Below, in pieces: positions 1 to 10,133 of a stretch of 61,094 nt of DNA. The notes under the pieces are model-generated. The model had not been told where the DNA came from and made no database searches. It worked only from the letters and a program-made list of their open reading frames with translations. Source of the DNA: Chitinispirillaceae bacterium. GTDB taxonomy: Bacteria > Fibrobacterota > Chitinivibrionia > Chitinivibrionales > Chitinispirillaceae. The stretch spans positions 1-61,094 of the forward strand of contig JAFGIW010000130.1 of the NCBI GenBank assembly GCA_016929415.1. Reading direction: 5' to 3'. Every line of letters starts with the position of its first letter. Position 1 is the stretch's first letter. The translations under genes and the position numbers were made by a program.

Positions 1-86
1 GAATAGGCCCGGCATTAGCACCTTGGTGAGCGGTTTCGTGAAACGGTAAATTGTACCTAACTGCATTTTTTACCGCGGGGTTCGTT

Positions 87-2333
87 TCAATGCAACACTC
101 TCACCGCCGCGGTCGCAAAACAATTTCCTGCGGTAAGTCGGCAGAGATAAACACCTGCTCTAAGATGACCGGTGGAAAATGTCTCGGTATGTGTTCCCTG
201 ATGTCGTGCAAACGATGTGTGCGTTTGAATCAGCCTGCCCCGCAGATCGAAAAGCGCTATTGTCGCATTTTCATTCCGATCGACCGAATAGGTAACCTTC
301 AATAAGGAACGTGCCGGTATTTGATGCAATTTTAGAAAAACATCGGAACGGTGTGTTACTGTTTTGTCGCCCCTGACTCGGGCGGGTGTTACGATTCTTG
401 CATAGCTGATACCATCAAACCATGTACGATACGCGTCACCCTCATTCCCGAATAACTGTTCATACCCCAGCACATGGTCATCAATGAAAACGCATACAAC
501 TTCCCCGCTATCGACGGTATCCCTTCCTGCATACGCCTGATAGAGAAACAGCGTATCGCCTATATTGACTAACGGCGGACTGTCATACTCATTTGTATCC
601 ACGGTGCGGCATGCCATCTGGCGGAACAGTTGAACAGTCGGTTGTAATCCGGTACTAATCAGCCAATTGGAGATAGTGTCCGGTTTGCCCCAGAAATTGG
701 CCCAGAAATCATATATTCCCGGTTCTTTTATTTCCACTACTTGTTTGATAAGCATAGCGTCTTCCCACTCGGGTGTTTCAGATGAAACAATGACTGTTCC
801 ACTATTGCCGCTGCCGGTAGATTGATGCCAGCGATTGTCACCGCCGTGGCTCTCTTCAACATACGTGAACTCAAGCGAATCAAAACAGCATGCGTTAAAA
901 CAATTCTGTCTACCGGCATCCAAATAATGCTTTTTGCCGAGAGCCTCACCCTCTCGATCGATTATTCCGACAATTGAAGCGTCATAGTGGTGAGCGGAAA
1001 TGCAGGTGCCGCGCATCCAGAGAAGCGCCGTGCGGTGCTCATTCCACACCGGAACAACAGGACTCAGGTTATCCCGATTGGAACGGCTGGTGATAGGCAC
1101 CCAATTCCATGTCTGGCCATGATCACCGGTTGTGCCTTTGAAGAGTTCGTGAACACCGAGTGATACATCGTTCCGGGGGTCGAATGTCGACGACAGGTAA
1201 ACAATGTTCTTATCGTCAGGATCAAGAGCGGTCTGACCGAAATGTCCCTCGAAAGAAAGGGATGGTTTAAGACCGGCTTTGGCGACCAGGGAGGTTCTCC
1301 ACGCATTCCCGTCAAAAAGACAATAAACGATACGATAATCGGAGGCTCCTTCCGTCCCCTGACTGCCGGGAATGCGGGCAGTGACCACCGTTACAATCGT
1401 ATCGTCTGGATAGTACTGCACGTCGGTGCTCCAGGCGATTTCCACTGCATCATTCTTAAAAAGGGATCCATCGGGAAATACTTTTGTCAGATGCTCCGGT
1501 GAAGCCACATTAAGCGTATCGAAAATCGATTCGTCGATAACCGCACCGGATGAATTGTGGAGTGCACCGTTTTTTATATAACCATGGAAAATGCCACCCG
1601 GAGTCTCGGCAGTGCCATGTTCCGTCATGATAATATCAATGCGGTCGAAACCGTTTCCGGAGTATTGACAGAAATCCTCCTGAATGCCCCCATGAGAATC
1701 CGCAGTCATACATTGGCCGCCATAACTCCAGGCAGAGTCACTCTCCTGTGAAACCATGCAGTGGAAAGTCCGGTTAGGGCCGCGGACAAAATTGTAGAGT
1801 CTCCTTTCCGAGGAACAATAGACCAGGTTTGATGCGGCCGTGGTAAAGTTTGTATTTCCACCATTTGCCGCAGCCCAGTTGAACAGATTCTCCTCATCCC
1901 AATCCTGCCAGAAATTGCCGGAAAAAATACGATAATTTGAACCGACGGCATTAAAGGAGGGAGAATACATTGCCAGATACCGGCCATCCCGGCGAACAAG
2001 GAATGACGGAGCGTACCGGTTATCACATCGCAAAGTATCCGGATTGCCTTCACGCAGGCTGAACCAATCAACAAAACCTGTCGCAAGATCGCAACGTACG
2101 GTCTCTATATTCCCGGCCCGTTCCATCCCGCCTACACCAAGACCGCATGCGATCGAACCGGTTATCAGTTTTTGATTCACGGTATCGATAACAACCCGTT
2201 GATCCTGATACAGGCTCCATGCGCCGTTCTCATTAAATTGCTGTAAATTACCTGCAACGACATCCGGTATTTCACGCCCCGTGGACAGTGTACGGATTAA
2301 TAGAATAATTCCCGTACAAACCGCTCGTTTCAT
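87..2333 (-). CDS. Secreted BNR-propeller-like protein with C-terminal sorting domain
   Basis: A 748-residue exported protein. It opens with a basic, hydrophobic signal-like segment (MKRAVCTGIILLIRTLSTG). The long middle part is rich in Trp, Tyr, Asp and Gly, with phrases such as TTGDHGQTWNW and DPDDKNIVYLSST that resemble BNR/Asp-box beta-propeller blades of sialidase-like and BNR_4 proteins. A second beta-sandwich-like segment follows at about residues 480-660. The last 80 residues or so (FDLRGRLIQT, then a GVYLCRL stretch) match the general form of type IX secretion C-terminal sorting domains seen in Fibrobacterota and Bacteroidota. A carbohydrate-binding or carbohydrate-cleaving role is a reasonable inference, but no catalytic residues can be assigned. 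The sorting-domain call is firmer than the propeller call. It is a single gene, 305 bp downstream of the next large surface-protein gene. Confidence 0.7.
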   Translation of the reverse strand: MKRAVCTGIILLIRTLSTGREIPDVVAGNLQQFNENGAWSLYQDQRVVIDTVNQKLITGSIACGLGVGGMERAGNIETVRCDLATGFVDWFSLREGNPDTLRCDNRYAPSFLVRRDGRYLAMYSPSFNAVGSNYRIFSGNFWQDWDEENLFNWAAANGGNTNFTTAASNLVYCSSERRLYNFVRGPNRTFHCMVSQESDSAWSYGGQCMTADSHGGIQEDFCQYSGNGFDRIDIIMTEHGTAETPGGIFHGYIKNGALHNSSGAVIDESIFDTLNVASPEHLTKVFPDGSLFKNDAVEIAWSTDVQYYPDDTIVTVVTARIPGSQGTEGASDYRIVYCLFDGNAWRTSLVAKAGLKPSLSFEGHFGQTALDPDDKNIVYLSSTFDPRNDVSLGVHELFKGTTGDHGQTWNWVPITSRSNRDNLSPVVPVWNEHRTALLWMRGTCISAHHYDASIVGIIDREGEALGKKHYLDAGRQNCFNACCFDSLEFTYVEESHGGDNRWHQSTGSGNSGTVIVSSETPEWEDAMLIKQVVEIKEPGIYDFWANFWGKPDTISNWLISTGLQPTVQLFRQMACRTVDTNEYDSPPLVNIGDTLFLYQAYAGRDTVDSGEVVCVFIDDHVLGYEQLFGNEGDAYRTWFDGISYARIVTPARVRGDKTVTHRSDVFLKLHQIPARSLLKVTYSVDRNENATIALFDLRGRLIQTHTSFARHQGTHTETFSTGHLRAGVYLCRLTAGNCFATAAVRVLH

Positions 2334-2638
2334 TTCTTCCTCCCTTTCCAGGACAGCTTCTCTGTAATTTAGTTGTCTGAAAGGTCAGATTGTATCAGCA
2401 ATTTTAACCCAAATTGAGCGATTCCACTTTGCGCTGATGCTGCAGATACCGGTAAATATGCCGCTGTAAAAGCGGCATATTGCCAGAGGAAGCGCGGCTA
2501 TCGGCAGCAAACCCTCTCCGGACTCTCATGCGGCAGCCGCCCCCTCCCGTCCGTAATAAAGCGGCAGCCATTCCCACTATACCGGCAAAGGGAGGAGCAC
2601 ATTCCTCTCTTTCCTTAACGAATAACACTTTCCCGCGC
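2334..2638. other. Intergenic region, 305 bp
   Basis: This gap lies between the start of the BNR-like gene and the stop of the large surface-protein gene. It holds an 11-bp perfect hairpin at 2455-2481 and nothing else I can support. A GTG-started 74-codon frame on the minus strand (2404-2628) runs through the hairpin, has low-complexity Gly/Arg-rich translation and no family resemblance, so I treat it as noise. Confidence 0.5.
2455..2481 (-). terminator. Perfect hairpin downstream of the large surface-protein gene
   Basis: The arms AATATGCCGCT and AGCGGCATATT are perfectly complementary over 11 bp with a 5-nt loop. It lies about 160 bp past the stop of the 1616-residue gene on the minus strand. 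There is no proper U-tract, so termination is only one possibility; it could also be an mRNA-stabilising stem. Confidence 0.35.
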
Positions 2639-5600
2639 CTACTTTTTAAACACCACCGGCATAGTACCGTTCATTACGAGCGTCTGCGGGTTCTGTACGT
2701 CACCCATGAATATGAATTCGTCCGCCGCATTGCCGGAAGCACTGACGACCCAGCCGGACTGCTGAGTACTGCCGGGATCCTGCATGCGCTTCAGTGATGA
2801 CGGATCGACCTCGATCGGATTGACGTTTGTTCCCTCGGGCATTACCCGGTTGTTCGAATTGTTGAGTGCCGCAACGATAACAGTCGAATCTCCGGTAAAC
2901 GGTACCATGTTTCCCGGCCCCGTCATGATATCGATAACTACCGGTTTATTCTCCTCGGTTCGCAGGGTCCCCGGGTCATTGTCAACGGAGGCGAAGGCCA
3001 CCAGATGATTGGTTTGGCCGCTTTCGGCGACAACCCACTGTGCTTCCGGCGCTCCCTGCGGTTGCTCCCTGCGAAGCGTGGCCGGATCGACGGTAATGAC
3101 AAATGGATTGGGAGCCGCCACCTTTACCTGGTTTGAGGATGCACTGAGCGCCGCGACTATCGTTGAGGAATCCCCGGCGAACAGCGGCATCATAGGTCCG
3201 GGCCCCATGCCCTGGCCTTTGCCCGCAAGGACGATATACGGCTTGTCGTCGATTATCTTGAACATGACACTTAAGAAATCGCCCATCTTTTCCATGATGA
3301 AATAGGCTGACGTGTCCGCCTTTGCCGTCCAGATATTCCCCTCCTGGGCAACGGAGGCGATGGTAACGATCTGCTGCGTCTCCATGACAAGCCCTTTATT
3401 GCCGGTGCGTGTGAGCGCGGCGTCAATAGAATCCTTCGTACCGATGAAAGGATTGGGACCCTGACTGACCGGGCCGATTGGTTTGGTATACCAGCCGTTC
3501 CATGTGCCCGCGGGTCTTTTCGGATCGTTGACGCCGGTAATGAAGACAATGTAATCGAAATTCTCTCTGAAGACGCCTCCGTTTCCGTCATCCCCGTTGA
3601 ACTCGATAATGCCCATCAGGACCAGCGTATCGGCAGTGCCTGCCGGGTTTGTTATTCGGTAAAGGCTCCCTTCGAGGCGGTACCGATTCGGGGATTCCGG
3701 TGCGTTACAGCCGATAGAGGGGTATTGGCCGGGCGACCAGAACGGCCGATCGAACGACACAGTATCGATATTGACATAAGCGACAACGCCCGGTTCGCCG
3801 TTTTCCGCGAACGAAAGCACCAGCGTCATATCCACGCTGCCGCTGTCGGGACGCTTCACGCGGTCCATCGGAGGAGGACCTATATTGAGCGGTCCCTGCT
3901 GATCGGGATTGACGATCGGACCGGTTGTCGCGCCGCCGATGTTGTTGAAATCCTTGATCGAATCGAGCGATGCGAAAAATTCGCCGATACATGGACCGCC
4001 CCCGTTCTCCATATCGGCGAGATCCGCCGGTCCGCGAAGAGTGCTGCCGTCCTGGTGAAAGCGCACCTTGATGAATTTACCGGTGTTCGGCCCGTTGACA
4101 AGCCCGAGGCAGAACACCCACTCTCCGTTATTCCACAACAATTTTACCGTCAGGTCAACGCCGTTTCGCGCGATACCCTCCAGTTCGGTGGTATCGATGA
4201 AGGCAAAATCGCCCGTCGTATCGGAGAGAAGCGAAAAATTGATCCGCTTCCACGCCTGATCGCCGATTTTAATGCCGCCGAAATAGGTATTGACCGGTAC
4301 CGACGCTTTGATTGATTTGGACGGCTTGGAATCGGCGTTCCACGCATCGGTACCGAAGAGCATCTCCACCTCGTTGGGGAATCCGTCCTTATCGTCATCG
4401 ATATTCAGTTCCGGCCGCCATTCCGGACGTCTCTGGAGCGCATCGGGAATGTTGTCGGCCGGGTCCTTGTCCTCAGGTTTACTGGCGGCGTCCTCGGGAT
4501 CGCTGCCGGCGAACTGTTCGAGAAAATCCGGGAACCCGTCGAGATCGGTATCCAGAGTAAAGTTCGGATAATTGCCGGGATCGTCCTGCGACGTTGCAAA
4601 CGCTTTTTCTATCCAGTCGGGGAACATGTCGCCGTCACGGTCCGCGAAGCGGTCGTCGGGTTGTTGCGCTCCGGGGTCGAACTGGGTAAGCGTGTTCGCG
4701 ATATCGGGCATTTCATCCATCAGAGTGAAAATGCCGATACCTCGATGGGAGCCGAAATCGGAATCCGCGATGATATACACCGGCGCACCCGGTTGAATTA
4801 CCGAAGGGGTAGTATCCCCGATGCCGATCACTTTCCACACATAGACCTCGCTGTCATTGACGGTAAATGACGTAAGTCGCGAGCCGAAACGGGGGATCGG
4901 AATGGTGAGCGCTTTCGGATCGACGGAAAGTATGGTCGCCCCGCTGTCAACCGCGCCCTTTTCGCTGATCGTAAGAGTCGTCTTTCGTGTAAATATGAGC
5001 AGCCCCTGATTCCCGCCGCCGAGTTCATTGGAAATGGCGATAATATACCCGCCGATGCCGTCCGCTTTCGGGACTGTCCATTCAAATTTTATGGGTGTCG
5101 CCACCGAAACGCCTTTCTGCTTCGGACCGACGAATTCGATCGGTCTGGTCTGCTCGAAATTTTTGATTACAAATGCCGTATCGGCGATCGCTTCCTGCTT
5201 GAACTCCTCCTTGTTGCCGGAGTAAAGCTCTTGTGCGGCGATCTGCAGCACCATCCATTTGCCGGAGGTAAATACCATCTTCGTCTGGAGCGAGGTCACC
5301 CGCTTCTCAACGTCGGGAGGCGGATCGTCCGGATCCACGACGGGGAACGGCCGCTTACCGTCCAGGTAACGCTCCTCGGTGATGAGCTCGATCATCACCT
5401 GCGCGGTATCATCGCCTTCCTTTGCGGTGAGATTGCGGATCACAAAGTCGTTTTTAATGCCCAGCATAATGTCCTGCGTTTCAACATTCGTCCCGCTTTT
5501 GAGCAGTTTCCCGAAAATGGCCGGGTCGTTTTCGCGCGTATTCCCGTCGATAAACGCCTTGCTCATGTCGGGAGCGAAATAGAGCGTTTCACCGTTATAA

Positions 5601-7489
5601 ACGATCCCGCGATTGACATAGCGCACCGAATCGGTGATATCCTCGTTATCCGGCGTGATCACCCTCGGCACCCTTCCGATACCGCCGTCCGGCCCCATAT
5701 CTTCAAAGTAAACCGACGTCGTTCCTTTAACAAGTTTCCACGCAACGATCCGTTTTCCCTCGATAACGGGATAGTGAAAGACCGGCGCGATGATGCCGTA
5801 TTTTGCCAGCCGGTTCCGTTCTTCGGTTTCCGCGCGCATCTTTTCTAGAAACGTACTCAGCTGCAGCCGCGAGGTCTGACCGTCGGGAGCGGTTTCAATT
5901 AACTCGAAGGTGGCATGAAAGCTCTGTGCGAAATTCTCGATGTCGCCCGCGATATAGGCGCCCAGGAACTTTTTAACCGCCGAAGCGACCACCCCCTCGA
6001 TTCCTTCTTTCTGTTCGAATGCGTCCTTCGGCTGTATATGGAACGACACGGTAACCGCTGTTCCGAGAGAATCGCCGAGCAGATCCTTTGCTCCGCTGAG
6101 GATCGACAATGTGTACGGCGCCCCCGGAAGCCACTGTTTCTTTTTGATAAACCGTGCGACGTTGCCCTTCACTTCAAAGAATCCCCGCATTGCGCTGTCG
6201 TCTGCGGAGGTGAGCGTATACTGTTTGTTGAGCGACAACCCATCGACCGGCCGTGTGAAGATGCACTCTACCGGGAATCCCGACGGAATGGTATCGCCGT
6301 CCGTCGGCGCGGTTGTTTTCAAGGCAAAAGGCGGCAGGGAAGCCGCTTCGGCAACCTCGAATATCCCTATATAATCTTTGTCCAATTTGTTAAGGGCAAG
6401 GTCTTTGGTCCCCGCCGGAATCACCACTTTATAGGTCGTACCGACAACGAGCGCTTTCTGCGGTACCAGCCGGAGCTCCTTTCCGGCAGGTCCCCAGAGT
6501 TTTCGAACCGGAATGGTGTCGATAAGCGGTAATTCGCTGCTGTCGGCATCGACGGTTCCGAGAATAATGCCATGCAGAGAATCACCTGCCGAAACCCGGG
6601 TCATCGGTTCCGAGAACGACATAATAATCGGCAACCCTTTCGGAACAGCGCTGCCGATGAACATATTGCCGTTGGCTTCAGCGGCATCGAGAAAAGTCAT
6701 CAGCATCGGATTGATGTCATCGCCGGCGGCAATGGCCGTATCAGTCACGGTCTCCTTATCCTTTTCGGCCTTGATATCAGGGAGTGCATTAGTGATAATT
6801 TCAAGATTTTCACGGTCGAAATAAACGGCGAATACAAAATAGTTGCCCGGTTCCAACTCAACGGACCATGCACCCACCGAATCCGTTTTGACGATCGTAT
6901 CGGAGGAGGTCGACAAAGCATCGGCATCGTATACCATAATATCCGCACCCGACACCGGCATCACTTTCCGGACTTCAGCTTTTTCTCCCTGCGCATTACG
7001 GGCAATGCGCGCCTTTGCGAGCTTCTTGGCCAGCGGGCTCGACGATTCCTGCAGCAAGGTACCGGAGATTTTGGCCATTCCGCTTGTAACCTGCGGCGCC
7101 TCTTTGAAGACAATCACCGAATCGAGAAGCGATTTATTCTGCTGGTAAAAAATGGTGATGACAAATTTCGACGTATCGCTCCCGAGTTTCAACCCCAGGC
7201 CCAGCGTATCGCCTCCCATCTGCAGCAACGACACTTTTTCTCCGTTTATCTCCACCGAGTCGATATAATCGCTGTTGCCGATGACCGCAGTCAGAAAAAT
7301 CGAGTCAATCGTTCTTTCAACCGTCGTGTCGCCTGCCGGAGTGACGATCGTCAAAGTCGGCGTTTTCGGCTCTTGCCGGTCGTCGGAGGAAACAGGATTG
7401 TCCTTCCTTGTACAGAAAATAACGAAGAGAAGAGAAACGGCCGCAGACAGTAAAAAAACATTGATGCCCCGCCTGAAGAAAGAAACCAT
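2639..7489 (-). CDS. Large cell-envelope protein: Ig-like domains, TSP3 repeats, tandem C-terminal repeats
   Basis: I use the internal ATG at 7489, because GGGAGG lies just upstream and the protein then opens with a clean signal segment (MVSFFRRGINVFLLSAAV); this gives 1616 residues. Cys26 could be a lipoprotein cysteine, but Phe at -1 makes the lipobox imperfect. Residues about 270-485 look like tandem SbsA/Big_5 Ig-like domains (SFSEPMTR, LVVGTTYKVVIP). Residues about 945-1050 carry thrombospondin type-3 calcium-binding repeats (DRDGDMFPDWIE, DTDLDGFPDFLE, DDKDGFPNEVE). The last 185 residues or so are two copies of one module (GDSSTIVAAL... and GDSTVIVAAL...). It is probably an anchored surface or periplasmic structural protein, and no enzymatic motif is visible. 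Upstream DNA has repeated TTGACAAT elements that may be control sites. Confidence 0.75.
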   Translation of the reverse strand: MVSFFRRGINVFLLSAAVSLLFVIFCTRKDNPVSSDDRQEPKTPTLTIVTPAGDTTVERTIDSIFLTAVIGNSDYIDSVEINGEKVSLLQMGGDTLGLGLKLGSDTSKFVITIFYQQNKSLLDSVIVFKEAPQVTSGMAKISGTLLQESSSPLAKKLAKARIARNAQGEKAEVRKVMPVSGADIMVYDADALSTSSDTIVKTDSVGAWSVELEPGNYFVFAVYFDRENLEIITNALPDIKAEKDKETVTDTAIAAGDDINPMLMTFLDAAEANGNMFIGSAVPKGLPIIMSFSEPMTRVSAGDSLHGIILGTVDADSSELPLIDTIPVRKLWGPAGKELRLVPQKALVVGTTYKVVIPAGTKDLALNKLDKDYIGIFEVAEAASLPPFALKTTAPTDGDTIPSGFPVECIFTRPVDGLSLNKQYTLTSADDSAMRGFFEVKGNVARFIKKKQWLPGAPYTLSILSGAKDLLGDSLGTAVTVSFHIQPKDAFEQKEGIEGVVASAVKKFLGAYIAGDIENFAQSFHATFELIETAPDGQTSRLQLSTFLEKMRAETEERNRLAKYGIIAPVFHYPVIEGKRIVAWKLVKGTTSVYFEDMGPDGGIGRVPRVITPDNEDITDSVRYVNRGIVYNGETLYFAPDMSKAFIDGNTRENDPAIFGKLLKSGTNVETQDIMLGIKNDFVIRNLTAKEGDDTAQVMIELITEERYLDGKRPFPVVDPDDPPPDVEKRVTSLQTKMVFTSGKWMVLQIAAQELYSGNKEEFKQEAIADTAFVIKNFEQTRPIEFVGPKQKGVSVATPIKFEWTVPKADGIGGYIIAISNELGGGNQGLLIFTRKTTLTISEKGAVDSGATILSVDPKALTIPIPRFGSRLTSFTVNDSEVYVWKVIGIGDTTPSVIQPGAPVYIIADSDFGSHRGIGIFTLMDEMPDIANTLTQFDPGAQQPDDRFADRDGDMFPDWIEKAFATSQDDPGNYPNFTLDTDLDGFPDFLEQFAGSDPEDAASKPEDKDPADNIPDALQRRPEWRPELNIDDDKDGFPNEVEMLFGTDAWNADSKPSKSIKASVPVNTYFGGIKIGDQAWKRINFSLLSDTTGDFAFIDTTELEGIARNGVDLTVKLLWNNGEWVFCLGLVNGPNTGKFIKVRFHQDGSTLRGPADLADMENGGGPCIGEFFASLDSIKDFNNIGGATTGPIVNPDQQGPLNIGPPPMDRVKRPDSGSVDMTLVLSFAENGEPGVVAYVNIDTVSFDRPFWSPGQYPSIGCNAPESPNRYRLEGSLYRITNPAGTADTLVLMGIIEFNGDDGNGGVFRENFDYIVFITGVNDPKRPAGTWNGWYTKPIGPVSQGPNPFIGTKDSIDAALTRTGNKGLVMETQQIVTIASVAQEGNIWTAKADTSAYFIMEKMGDFLSVMFKIIDDKPYIVLAGKGQGMGPGPMMPLFAGDSSTIVAALSASSNQVKVAAPNPFVITVDPATLRREQPQGAPEAQWVVAESGQTNHLVAFASVDNDPGTLRTEENKPVVIDIMTGPGNMVPFTGDSTVIVAALNNSNNRVMPEGTNVNPIEVDPSSLKRMQDPGSTQQSGWVVSASGNAADEFIFMGDVQNPQTLVMNGTMPVVFKK

Positions 7490-7895
7490 ATAGGCCTCCC
7501 GGATGAAGGTGATGATATTCCGACCTGTATTTGACAATTACTTACAAGGACTTACATGAAGGGAAAGATGGCGTATTGTCAAACTATCATTATATTTCAT
7601 TGTCAACAACCGACCCGACTTCGCCGTTCGCCGGTTCACGGTCCGGCGCAATAAAATCAAACAATAAAAGCTAATTGTAACGTTTCGGCGACCGGAAATC
7701 AAGCGGCAAAAAGTCTTTTTTTTATTTTTAAAAGGAGCATGGGAAGTAAATTGTTGAAATGCAAGGAAATGGGGGAGAATTTAACAGCGCTGGCAAACGG
7801 CTTTAAAAATTTTCATTTATAATCTACGTCCAGCTACTTCCTCTGACGGCAATTTTCTTTACCCCGATCCGGTAATTTCAACCGGGCGGCAACCG
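7490..7895. other. Intergenic region, 406 bp, with repeated TTGACAAT boxes
   Basis: This is upstream of the large surface-protein gene. The octamer TTGACAAT occurs three times: plus strand at 7531-7538, and minus strand at 7575-7582 and 7599-7606. ACTTACA occurs twice within 17 bp near 7540-7556. I could not find a well-spaced -35/-10 pair, although TTGACA and TATAAT hexamers both occur. The rest is AT-rich with no convincing gene or terminator. Confidence 0.45.
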
Positions 7896-10001
7896 TCATC
7901 GCAGCACCTCATTGACCGCAAGCAAAAGGCCCATAACCGTGTACGGCTTATGCAGGAACCTGTGGTTCTTCAATTTAATCATGTCCGCCCCGGCCTTTTC
8001 ATCAGTATATCCGCTGGTAAAAAGCACGGCGAATGTTCCGCGCTTCAGCAATTCGTCAACCAACCTCACCCCATTGCCGTCGGGCAGGACGACATCGCTG
8101 AAAACCATGTCGAATTTCCCCTGTTCCCGGCCGAATGCCGCCTTTGCTTCTTTCGCGCTTGAGGCATAAAACACGCTGTACCCGTTTTCCCGCAGGATCT
8201 GCACCGCAAGGTCACGAACCTCTTCCTGATCCTCAACAATCAGGATGCGCTGCCCGTTTCCCTTCAAAGCGGCCGGCGAAACCGTTCCTTCGCTTTTACG
8301 TTCGATATTAACAAAAGCGGCCTGGAAGTATATTTTAAACGTCGTGCCCTTTCCCGGTTTGCTGAAGACATCGATCCAGCCCTTGTGCTGCTCGACAATC
8401 CCGTGCACAACCGACAGGCCGAGGCCGGTTCCTTTACCGACCTCTTTCGTCGTGAAAAACGGCTCGAAGATGCGCTGCAGTGTCTCCTTATCCATGCCGG
8501 CCCCGGTGTCCTTTATCGACAGGCAGACGAAGCTGCCGGAACGCGCTTTGCTGAATTTAGCGCAATGTTTTTCATCGAGTGTAACATTTTCCGTTTTTAA
8601 AAAGATCTTCCCGCCGTCGGCCATGGCGTCCCTCGCGTTGACCGACAGGTTCATGAGCACCTGCTCGATGTTCCCTTCATCGCCTTTTATTGTGTAAAGC
8701 TCCTTTTCAAAATCGGTCTCAATGACCACATTTTCTCCTATGATCCTTCCGATCATTTTCAAAACGTTTTCAATGGTTTCGTTGAGATTGAACGGCACAT
8801 GCTCCTCCACGGGCTGTTTCCGGCTGAAAAGAAGGAGCTGGCGGATAACTCCCGAGGCACTTTTCACGGCATTGCTCACCCGGTTTAAATAAGTGTACCT
8901 GGGATCGGATTCGTCCGTCTTCACCATTGCCAGATCCGTGTATCCGGAAATGGCGGTGAGCAGGTTGTTGAAATCATGGGCCACGCCGCCGGCAAGGGTC
9001 CCGACCGCTTCCATTTTCTGCGCATGGAGGAATTGTGACTGAAGGCTTTCCTTCTCCTTTTCCATACGTTTTCGCGCGGTGATGTCGCGTATGTTGCACT
9101 GGATGACTTTCGTCGAATCCGCCACGTAGACATTGCGGACGAACTCGACGGCGATCTGTCGACCGTCCCTGGTTTCGAGCGGTAAATCTTCGTAGCGAAT
9201 GTACTCCCTGCTTTGCAGCTCTGCGAACGCCGTTTTGGAGGCGCAACAGTCCTTGAACGGGCCGATCTCCCAAAGCTTCTTGTGGAGCAATTCATCATGA
9301 GTGAATCCCAACAGGTCGGCCAGGAAAGGATTAACATCCTCAATCTCGCCGGTCGCGGCATTCAAGATCAGTATGCCGTCCTTGGCGCTCTCGAAGAGCC
9401 GCCGGTAACGGACCTCGGAGGCTTTCAGGTTATCCTCCGCCCTCTTGCGCGCGGCGATGTCCTGCTCCAGTTCTCGGTTGGATCGTTTTAATTGCTCCAT
9501 TTTGGATTCCAACTTGCGGATAAGCGCCTCGTTGTAATGCTTCAGATATACGGTCTCCTCTCCGGGTGCTTCAACCGGAAGCCGGGCCGGTATGCCCGCT
9601 GCAGGCGTTGCTCGAGCGGCGGGTGGGCTCCCGGCTTTCCGGATGGTTTCCCTGATGATCGCCATTAACGCATCCTGTTCCTGTGTCTTGACGATGAAAC
9701 GCTCCGCCCCGAGGCTGATCGCGAATTCCCGGTCCCTTTCTCCCGTGTAAGTGCCGGTGTAGAAGACAAAGGGAATCGGCTTTAAAAGCCCGTCCTTCTT
9801 CCATTCGCGGCACAGGGCAAACCCATCCATTACGGGCATCTGGATGTCGGTGATGATCAGGTCGGGCGGATCCTGCCGCGCTTTGTCCAGTGCGTCGGCT
9901 CCATTGACGGCGGAGACAACTTCATAGCCCTGGTCCTGCAACTGCTCGTGCAGGAGGTAGATATTTTCCTCTCTGTCGTCGACAATCAGGATCCGGTTCA
10001 T
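7896..10001 (-). CDS. Hybrid histidine kinase, REC-PAS-HisKA-HATPase-REC
   Basis: A soluble 701-residue two-component hybrid. The N-terminal receiver (about 1-120) has the acidic pair in ILIVDDREEN and the acceptor Asp in DIQMPVMDG. A coiled linker and a PAS domain (about 195-310; AATGEIEDVNPFLADLLG) follow. The kinase core has the phosphoacceptor His in GGVAHDFNNLL (about residue 343) and ATP-site motifs DTGAGMD and GTGLGLSVV. A C-terminal receiver (about 585-701) has FSDVVLPDGNG and HKPYT. No transmembrane segment is visible, so it senses a cytoplasmic signal through PAS or the first receiver. The start ATG overlaps the stop of a possible 39-codon frame (ATGA) and lies 132 bp after tusA, so it may be the tail of the chemotaxis-hydrogenase operon. 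No output regulator is adjacent. Confidence 0.9.
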   Translation of the reverse strand: MNRILIVDDREENIYLLHEQLQDQGYEVVSAVNGADALDKARQDPPDLIITDIQMPVMDGFALCREWKKDGLLKPIPFVFYTGTYTGERDREFAISLGAERFIVKTQEQDALMAIIRETIRKAGSPPAARATPAAGIPARLPVEAPGEETVYLKHYNEALIRKLESKMEQLKRSNRELEQDIAARKRAEDNLKASEVRYRRLFESAKDGILILNAATGEIEDVNPFLADLLGFTHDELLHKKLWEIGPFKDCCASKTAFAELQSREYIRYEDLPLETRDGRQIAVEFVRNVYVADSTKVIQCNIRDITARKRMEKEKESLQSQFLHAQKMEAVGTLAGGVAHDFNNLLTAISGYTDLAMVKTDESDPRYTYLNRVSNAVKSASGVIRQLLLFSRKQPVEEHVPFNLNETIENVLKMIGRIIGENVVIETDFEKELYTIKGDEGNIEQVLMNLSVNARDAMADGGKIFLKTENVTLDEKHCAKFSKARSGSFVCLSIKDTGAGMDKETLQRIFEPFFTTKEVGKGTGLGLSVVHGIVEQHKGWIDVFSKPGKGTTFKIYFQAAFVNIERKSEGTVSPAALKGNGQRILIVEDQEEVRDLAVQILRENGYSVFYASSAKEAKAAFGREQGKFDMVFSDVVLPDGNGVRLVDELLKRGTFAVLFTSGYTDEKAGADMIKLKNHRFLHKPYTVMGLLLAVNEVLR

Positions 10002-10117
10002 TTTAATGGGATGTCCCCCTGTAATGCATCGGACGAATTACTCCTGTCGAGCGCGGCCCGGGCAAGCAGTCCGGAGAGCTCTTTCGAGGGTATCGACGCG
10101 CGCTCGATGTTGTCCAT
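9998..10117 (-). CDS. Possible 39-residue ORF coupled to the hybrid kinase
   Basis: This short frame begins with MDNIERASIPSKELSG and its TGA overlaps the kinase ATG as ATGA, a common translational-coupling arrangement. It fills most of the 132-bp gap after tusA. The same frame stays open further upstream into tusA, and there is no strong Shine-Dalgarno sequence or recognisable family. I list it only because the overlap with the kinase start is exact. Confidence 0.2.
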   Translation of the reverse strand: MDNIERASIPSKELSGLLARAALDRSNSSDALQGDIPLK

Positions 10118-10133
10118 CGGCAAAGTTAGAAAA

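Noticed and set aside
2404..2628. 74-codon GTG-started frame after the large surface-protein gene
   Set aside because: It crosses the hairpin, is Gly/Arg-rich, and has no Shine-Dalgarno sequence or family match.
6572..7453. 293-codon plus-strand frame across the large surface-protein gene
   Set aside because: It is opposite a gene with clear domains and signal peptide, and its translation is Arg/His-rich without family motifs.
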